Below, piece by piece: positions 57,599 through 64,000 of a DNA stretch of 64,000 bases. Position 1 is the first letter of the stretch, and the number at the start of each line of letters is the position of its first letter. Source of the stretch: Hyaloscypha bicolor E (taxonomy: Eukaryota > Ascomycota > Leotiomycetes > Helotiales > Hyaloscyphaceae). The DNA lies in assembly GCF_002865645.1 (NCBI RefSeq), contig NW_020194552.1, forward strand, positions 992,001-1,056,000, given 5' to 3'. The notes under the pieces are model-generated. The model did no database searches and was not told the DNA's origin. It was given only the letters and a program-made list of their open reading frames with translations. A program made the position numbers and the translations under genes.

Positions 57599-57740
57599 AA
57601 AGCAGTAGTTGCTCACGTTCGCAGACTAAAACGGAACCAGCGAAAGGGAAAATTAATCCTGAGTCCGGAGGTATTCTCGCTACTGATAATATGGTTCAAC
57701 TTAAGCGATACTATGGTTCAGCTACTGGCTCGCAAGGGCA

Positions 57741-59274
57741 AGAGAACTTTCCATAAAAGCAACGCGGCGACAGCGAAGAGGGTAACAAAATCGATGAACG
57801 ATACTCCGGACTGGATACGCCATTTGGAGAGATGTGTTGATCAGCAAAGCCACGACTAACACAGCTTGAACACCTGTGGGTATTTGACTGATTGGCTGGA
57901 TGGTCCAATTGTGATGATGAGTATGAGTTGCGTTTAAGATCGCGCTCAGAGTGTGGGGGGCTGAGTTGCGTTCGCGGTTCCATTATGACTATTTGCGAAG
58001 TTAGGTAGCATGAGGATCAACATCGCGAACATTTTTAACCGGATTCATACAAAGTATAGAGTAATACCGCAATATAGAAATGCCATTTTGTAAATATTCG
58101 CTTGAGGGGTGCGCGGTTGAAGACTGGCGGAGGGGCATACCAAGATACCTCCTGGGTGCCGCCCGGGGGCTGTAATTAAGGTATCACTCTCGCTCTCGTG
58201 CTCTCTCCACTTCGGTGGTGAATGCCATCTTCATATCGAGATCGGTATAGTTTAAGCGTGGAGACTAGTAAATTACTTTGAGAACAATTTTATGCTAGAT
58301 AAAAGGAAAGGACCGTGCTGGTGGAATCGTGACGGCAAAGATTTTGGCACAAGGCCTTTCTTACCAGACAAACGAGACGGTAGGAGCGTGCGGCCTTTTT
58401 GCCAGAATCTTGTGGCGCTTGTGGATGTAATTGTCCGTATTTTGAGACTTACTATAATCTCGGTGATATATCAATGGAACAAGGAAGTTGCGTGGGAACG
58501 GAAGTAAGAGGCGAGAAAGCAGCAAAATATATCGGGTAAGGAAGGTGGGGGCCAGGGGCCACATCACTAGCAGCCGAATTGATCTACCGCCAGGAGTTCG
58601 AGCTAAGCGAGCAGCCCCCTTTTTATCATGTGCCACGACGCGCGAGGTAAAATAAGTATAATCCACAGCGCACTCAATTTCTTGATTGACACAGTACTCT
58701 TTGCGTTCTTTTTTAAACTCGGACTTTGCACCCTGTCAACTGTCGATCTGTGTGCTACTCCTGTCCTGCTTGTATCCAATTTGTATACACTAACATGCAT
58801 CTTTCCCTTAGTCCACTATACCGATCGATTAAACTACTGCAGACCTGTAGATATCCGACAGAACCAAAGTTTTGGAATTATATTGGGGGCCAAACCTAGT
58901 ATTTCTTGCTCAGCATTGCCCCGCCTCGTAACCCCACGTAGAAGTGCTCAACAAACACAGCCCCATCAAAAGAGATACACTTCACCCGGAGACTGCAAGG
59001 AAATCGAAAATACTGCCATGTTTCCCTCTTACACAGGTCCTCCGCGGAATTTCAAACTACCCGAGATTAGATCGAGGAGACTTAGAAAGTGAAGCGCCCC
59101 GTAGATACTAGATTCGTCAAACCCTTGCGCCAAACCCCAACCGCTATATACGCTCCCTATTATCGTTTCATTCATAAGTTCGTCAGTGACTACAAGACAC
59201 CATCCATTCCATCCATTCGTTTGTCTCGTCCTCCTTTTCTCTTCGATGTACGCACCTCCGCTAGTCTCCGATGA
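57741..59274. other. No supported gene (1.5 kb)
   Basis: Frames such as 58628-59092 (plus) and 58361-58666 (minus) are not supported by domains or splice structure. The right part is the 3' flank of the aquaporin gene. Confidence 0.4.
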
Positions 59275-60702
59275 CTAAAGACCAGCACTTCCTGGCCACT
59301 GGGCTTCCAAGTCAGGCTGGGCACCCCCACCTACCACATTCTCCCCAGCTCCTTCGCCCCCTTGTCTGTCTGGGGCTGGTTTACGCTCCAAGTTGAGATC
59401 GCCATTTTTCTTGAAACCAGCAGCTGTAGCATTATCCAGCGAATGCGTGGGAACGGCAGAACTGCCTTCCTGTTGAATGGCATGTATTTTCTCGACCTCA
59501 ACCTGTCTCTTTTTCACATTCTTAGCCACCTCGTGGCCAGAATTTTGTGTAGGATCATTTTCAACATCTCCATCCTGACCCGGATTCGCCATCTCGTATT
59601 CCAAAACTTTTATCAACTGGTAGAAACCAACTGCCATCACCGATCCCACAAAGGGACCAACCCAATAAATCCAATGATCACTGGTGAAATCATGTGAAAT
59701 GGCGGCAGGACCAAAGCTTCGAGCTGGATTCAATGAACCTCCAGTGTAGTATACAGCTACTAACTCCGCGATGAAAAGTGAAAGGCCAATTCCAACTGGC
59801 GCAATGAATGTGGCCCTGTGTTTCTCCTTCGCAAGCATGATGATTGTGAATACCAGCTCGGCGGTACAGAGTGCTTCAATCCAGACTCCTTGAGCCACTG
59901 TTGTCCCAGCTCCGAGGGTCGTTTGGACGTTGAATCGACTTGGGAAGATGACGCTGACGAGATAGGCGGCGAAACAGGCCCCGCTAATTTGTATTATGAG
60001 GAGGAGGACCGCACGGAGTGGATCGAGGTCTCGGGTGATGGTAAGTGCGAGAGTAACCTGTCATGTTAGATGCTGCATGACTTGTAGATACCAGACTTAC
60101 TGCCGGGTTGAACAGCCCACCACTGATGCGGAAGAAAATCCACGCATTGACAGCAAGACTGAATCCGAATGACAGGGATATGTATAGTAATTTGGATGGA
60201 TCCACTCCGGTATTCGAGCCAGTTGTACTATTGTTGGCGGTTGTTCCAGCACCAATATTCGCTACTTGTGTACCGCCGAATGCGAAGAAGAGGAAAAGGG
60301 TAGTACCGATGAATTCGGCAATCATGGCAACAGTATCTGCCAGCCTGTCAGTTGGAGATTCGTTCAAATAGAAGATTACTTACGATTCTTCCATTCACTG
60401 TTCATCCATTTGATCCATTGTACATGCCCTGGAATTTTTTCTTTCTCTTTTAAGCGTTTTCTGATATGTCTCCTGGAAATGCCGTTTCGGGTGGTTTCCG
60501 TTCCAGTTGAGTCGTCGTCCCTCCCTCCCAAGTTTCCAACTGCATTGCCATATGCTCTGCGAACATTATTATCTTGCTTCCGAGCCCGTATACCAGAAGT
60601 ATCTCCAGTCTGGTTCCCAATATTATTGCTATTATTGTCTTGATAGGTCTGGCTTGTGGTTGCTTTCCCCGAACGTGGTGGGAAGTCAGAAATAGATGTC
60701 AT
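59275..60702 (-). CDS. Aquaporin (orthodox MIP family) with long polar N-terminus
   Basis: Exons 60702-60384, 60336-60101 and 60057-59275 join to 445 residues. After a 105-residue polar, Asn/Arg/Lys-rich N-terminus (GISRRHIRKRLKEKEK), the channel begins with VAMIAEFIGTTLFLFFAFGG. The first half-helix motif is GGLFNPAVTLALT (split by the second intron exactly after NPA), and the second is GGSLNPARSFGPAAI. Both NPA boxes are intact. Ser-Phe-Gly-Pro after the second box, rather than the Asp of glycerol facilitators, suggests a water-selective pore. The 140-residue C-terminus is polar and charged, probably cytoplasmic and regulatory. The start could be at 60732 (ten residues longer). Confidence 0.93.
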
Positions 60703-61956
60703 CGTGATGGTATCAACGTCCAAATGAAACATTCAGGAGAAACCCCGAACGCAGGTTAACATACTAGATCTCGGCGTGAAGAATTTCTTAAATGCATATA
60801 AATTTCAAGTTTTTCGATCCGAATCCTACCAAGACGCTATCGATGATCGTGTGGCTTTGCTAAGATTCTGATGTCACACTAAACGCGGGATCTAAGGCGC
60901 TAGGTGGCACGATGGCTCCGATCTTGTCCCTTTTCAGAGAGACGCACTGATCTGGGGTAGCCACTGAGACCCCCCACCGGAATTCTCCAGAGGAGCTAAC
61001 GAAACCCGAATTGATCTGCCTCAGCAGTTTCCTTGTGCAACCCGAGCGCATCACGTGAGGATTTGCATATTCCGTGCCAAAAGGAGGCGTTAGCAATATG
61101 GAGAAGAGCACCTTTCCTTCGAACCAAATGAGTAGCTTAAATGGAACGCCAATGAACAGCCCACAAGCAAACTCCACAAGAACAGGATTGATGAGGATAC
61201 TCACTCCTATTCAACTTCCTTCCAAAACAAGCTTTCCTCTGATTATTCGTCAGACTCAAGTCCACACAACTATATTCTTACCCACATTCAAACAACCATG
61301 GCTGTTGAAGTATTGGGATGAAGCTTATTGAGCTACAGCCACATTATCTTTATTGTACTTGCTGCCAAAGCCACGACCTGTAATAGTCCAGGTCCCTGCG
61401 CTCTCTTTACTTAAAGACTTTACTTCAACGCTATGCACATTTTTTCGCTTACATTGTTGCCACCTCTCTCGCATACAATAAAGAAAAGAAAAACTCTCAA
61501 GCGACCATTATTTAACACGTGTATATTGTAGCCTTGAGTCATACTTTGTGCGCCGATCGCTTTCTGGTCGATGCATTTCTTCGAAGACTATTGGCTTGCT
61601 TTCATATAATGGGTTCCTGTTTTCTTTTTTATTATTGGTATGCAGAACACAGGTTGCAGGTGAATATATCAGGATGCAGGGGTTGGGTATGAAATTTCAG
61701 AGCATTATTGCCACTCCTAAGTACTTAAGTTTTGAAATCCGGTTATATAGCCTCTCTTTATACATCACTATTACAGCACAGTTACGGCAGCGTTGGGGTT
61801 AGGATTATTCCTATTACTTCTTAATATTATTATTATTATTATCTCATTCGTTGCCAATGCTATCCAGAATGCGAGCTCCGAGTGAATAGACTCCGGTCTC
61901 TACCTGTTATTAATATTGTCCAGTTGCCTATCGCGCTTACTCTTGTTAGTCTGCTT
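60703..61956. other. No supported gene (1.25 kb)
   Basis: Aquaporin promoter side followed by non-coding sequence. It includes an (ATT)n microsatellite near 61824-61842. Frames at 60860-61204 and 61548-61802 look random. Confidence 0.4.
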
Positions 61957-62502
61957 CAGTATATCAAAGGAATACCCAAACTACTTAAGTTATTTAAGTA
62001 TATGCTTATTGAGTATTAAGTAGAGTATAAGTAGCCCCTTTATAACTAAGCTTAAGTAGAGTAGAATAGACTACTTAAGTAGTTTATTTTATTAAATAAC
62101 TCTTCTTATATTATAAATACTATTTATTTTTTCTCTTTATTATCTTGCTTTACCTTTATTACCTTTTTTACTACTTTATATTTCTCTAATACTACTTATT
62201 ATACTAGTAAAAATTAATATAGTAATTATATATTATTTAATATATATAACTACTAAATAATAAATTAAAGAAAAAAGAAATATATAGGGTTTATTTTAAT
62301 TTCTACTTACTTTTAGATATAATATAACCTTTTAAAGCAAGTTTAAAGATAATAATTAAGTCGGGGGACCCCCTTATAGGGATACGTGCTTGCATGTGGC
62401 TCACTACTTAATAAGTATTGAGTAGAGTATAAGTAGGACATATTTTGGCTGAGTAGAGTATGAGTAGGACCCACTACTCTACTCTACTCATTTAACACAC
62501 TG
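61957..62502. mobile_element. hAT-like MITE, second copy, perfect target duplication
   Basis: The element is 546 bp. Its right end, CTACTCATTTAACACACTG, is close to the right end of the MITE at 49349-50105, and both carry GAGTAGAGTA arrays. The left end (CAGTATATCAAAGGAATACC) is more diverged. The flanks are identical 8-mers, GTCTGCTT, at 61949-61956 and 62503-62510. There is no coding capacity and the interior is very AT-rich. Confidence 0.88.
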
Positions 62503-62510
62503 GTCTGCTT

Positions 62511-63675
62511 GATCTTAGAGGAAGGGTTTAAAAGTTCACACTAAAATATTAAAACAGAATAAAAAGTCAGCTCAGAAACTGTTCGGACTCATGTTCCTTT
62601 CGACTGGTTCTAATTCGGCTGTTCGGCGTCTTGCCAATTGCTACTATACCTAGCTCCCGCAGTTATTACCTTAACCAACTTCTGTCCTTAATGATTCACT
62701 AATGGCCAGTCTAGGCAGCAATTCCTAAGGTCATGAAATATTACAAGGCCAGATATTCCTTCATTATTTCTATAATCTATTGCATGCCAAACAGCACACA
62801 ATCTACTACGGACTTATCAATTCACTGTCCTTACAGCCTCCTCATGGGCAGTGAATTGTAGGGCTGGACCTCGTGGTCTCATCATCAGTCGTACTCGGAC
62901 GAAGAAGAGCAGTGAGGGAAAGCTGTCTTAGTGGCGAGAAGCCTGACGTGAAATTGGTTCCTCTGTTGGGGACAATATAGATGGTAGAATATATGGTATG
63001 GACGCTGAGAGAGCTTGGATGTTATTAAAAGCCTTGGAGTGCGTGATCGGGAGCTGGTCATTGTTGACTAATTGTTTCTTGTCAGGGTGAAGACGCGTGG
63101 AGCTCACTTTCGGAACCCTCTAAGTTCTGATTTTCGCGGATTCACCTTAGACTTCTAGCAGAGCATGAACTCCGAGGCCTTTTCACATTTGCACCAAGCT
63201 CATGATATGCTTCCCTTTTCATATTCATTGCTGGATTTATGCTCACATCTTACTAACTTCTTAACATGTTTCGGGTCTTGGTCAAACTTTGCCCTTCTTT
63301 GCGAGAGGGCGTTAGTGGTCCTGGCTAATGGCTGGGCGACTCAAGTTGAGTTGTAAGCGACGGCTTGGTGCCTTTTTGGTGTGTGTTCATAGCCAGATAA
63401 TCGGGACTAAAACAGAGAACGAGAAGCGAGCATCAGAACAATATTTCACTCGTCAGACTCGGATCCACCACTGCCACGGACTTGGGGGTGTTTACGATAG
63501 GCGAGAAGTGGCTTTCTTACGACAGGGGTTTCCGCCCAAGACTGGTTTCAAACCTTACGTTTATCTGTCATTTCGTAGGTTCGAATACGACTCTGATAAC
63601 ATCTCGTATTACCAATGGCCTCCGAAGTTGATACTGAATGCAGTTTTGGGGCTGACGTTCTCTCGGTCATCTGGG
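62511..63675. other. No supported gene (1.2 kb)
   Basis: Frames at 63165-63356 and 63328-63705 lack recognisable domains. The last part is the probable promoter of the frame starting at 63766. Confidence 0.35.
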
Positions 63676-63682
63676 TATATAA
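63676..63682 (+). promoter_or_regulatory. TATA box candidate
   Basis: TATATAA lies 84 bp upstream of the ATG at 63766, followed by a CT-rich and CAA-containing leader, a convincing core-promoter layout for a fungal gene. Confidence 0.45.
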
Positions 63683-63765
63683 GATCATCGAAGCACCCCC
63701 TCTGAGTTCTCTCTTGATAACTCATTCAACCCATATCCAAGATTGCCGGTAACAAGTCAAGTAAA

Positions 63766-63951
63766 ATGCTCCTGCTAGCAATATGTGTGATATTTTTGGT
63801 TGCTGCGACCATCTACGTTTACTATCCATCGTCACCTATCAATGACCAGTTGTTGGCCATCAAAGCACAACATGGTGTTGGAAATTGGTGCCTAAGGCTA
63901 CCAGTGGCAATTCAGCTATGCAGGGGCATTCAGCTGTGCAAGGGTGTTTAG
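63766..63951 (+). CDS. Possible membrane-anchored protein, N-terminal fragment
   Basis: The frame starts MLLLAICVIFLVAATIYVYY, a hydrophobic signal anchor, then PSSPINDQLLAIKAQHGVGN. After about 45 residues the sequence enters a degenerate 17-18-bp repeat, and the frame ends at residue 61. Either a real gene was interrupted by the repeat-bearing sequence, or the downstream exons lie past the window edge. A signal anchor of this type opens many ER enzymes such as cytochromes P450, but nothing here allows that call. Confidence 0.35.
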   Translation: MLLLAICVIFLVAATIYVYYPSSPINDQLLAIKAQHGVGNWCLRLPVAIQLCRGIQLCKGV

Positions 63952-63985
63952 CTATGCAGGGCATTCAGCTAAACATGGGTTTTCA
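63906..63985. repeat. Degenerate 17-18-bp minisatellite at window edge
   Basis: Four to five units of the form GGGCATTCAGCTATGCA, with substitutions and single-base length changes. The unit resembles that of the 26757-26945 minisatellite (GGTATTCCAGCTATACA). It is followed by CAGTGGTAATAGGGGCC at the end of the window. Confidence 0.7.
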
Positions 63986-64000
63986 GTGGTAATAGGGGCC

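Larger units (their letters stand above)
52457..57730. mobile_element. 5.3-kb inverted-repeat transposon, MULE-like, decayed
   Basis: Inverted repeats of 40 bp sit at 52464-52503 and 57685-57724 and differ at one base; their core is TTGAACCATAGTATCGCTT. Immediately outside, after 6-7 unmatched bases, lie identical direct repeats CGCAAGGGCA at 52447-52456 and 57731-57740. A 10-bp target duplication points to a Mutator-like element rather than hAT (8 bp) or Tc1 (TA). A further direct copy of the outer repeat lies at 52527-52551. The interior from about 53500 to 57400 is extremely AT-rich, full of stops in all frames, and has no readable transposase, as expected after repeat-induced point mutation. 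Smaller repeats are nested in it and listed separately. Confidence 0.78.

Overview
The window is nuclear DNA of a filamentous ascomycete (Pezizomycotina). Almost every conserved gene needs several short GT-AG introns of about 46-140 nt to close its frame. The gene families (HIR3, exomer ChAPs, Clr5-domain proteins, DUF3425 bZIP, fungal rhodopsin-domain proteins) are fungal. AT-rich, stop-riddled blocks look like repeat-induced decay. A leotiomycete-like genome fits best, but that is an impression from gene style, not a tested placement.

Left arm (1-7 kb): a truncated FAD monooxygenase and an MFS transporter diverge from a shared promoter region, followed by a broken rhodopsin-domain membrane gene. 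7.9-20.1 kb is a conserved block: an exomer cargo adaptor (ChAPs), a protein with two CCHC zinc knuckles, a complete HIR3 histone-chaperone subunit and an F-box protein. 20.4-22.8 kb holds two decaying gene remnants, one probably from a RasGEF-type gene. 23.3-29 kb carries an aldo/keto reductase, a bZIP/DUF3425 regulator, an 18-bp minisatellite and an almost intact rhodopsin-domain gene.

31-51.7 kb is bracketed by two diverged Clr5-domain paralogues in opposite orientation. Between them lie a small single-pass membrane protein, a multi-pass membrane protein, SEC11, an E2 ubiquitin-conjugating enzyme, a dead pogo-type transposon, a TBC RabGAP and a kinesin. The two Clr5 paralogues share little along most of their length but end in a 22-codon tail with 61 of 66 identical bases. 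The right-hand paralogue carries a hAT-like MITE inside what was a 47-nt intron.

52.4-57.7 kb is one 5.3-kb, AT-rich element. It has 40-bp terminal inverted repeats and is flanked by identical 10-bp direct repeats. A 243-bp inverted-repeat element and a 9-bp coding-type minisatellite are nested in it. The right end has an aquaporin, a second hAT-like MITE with a perfect 8-bp target duplication, and a possible gene start that runs into a degenerate minisatellite at the window edge. No tRNA, rRNA or CRISPR was recognised.
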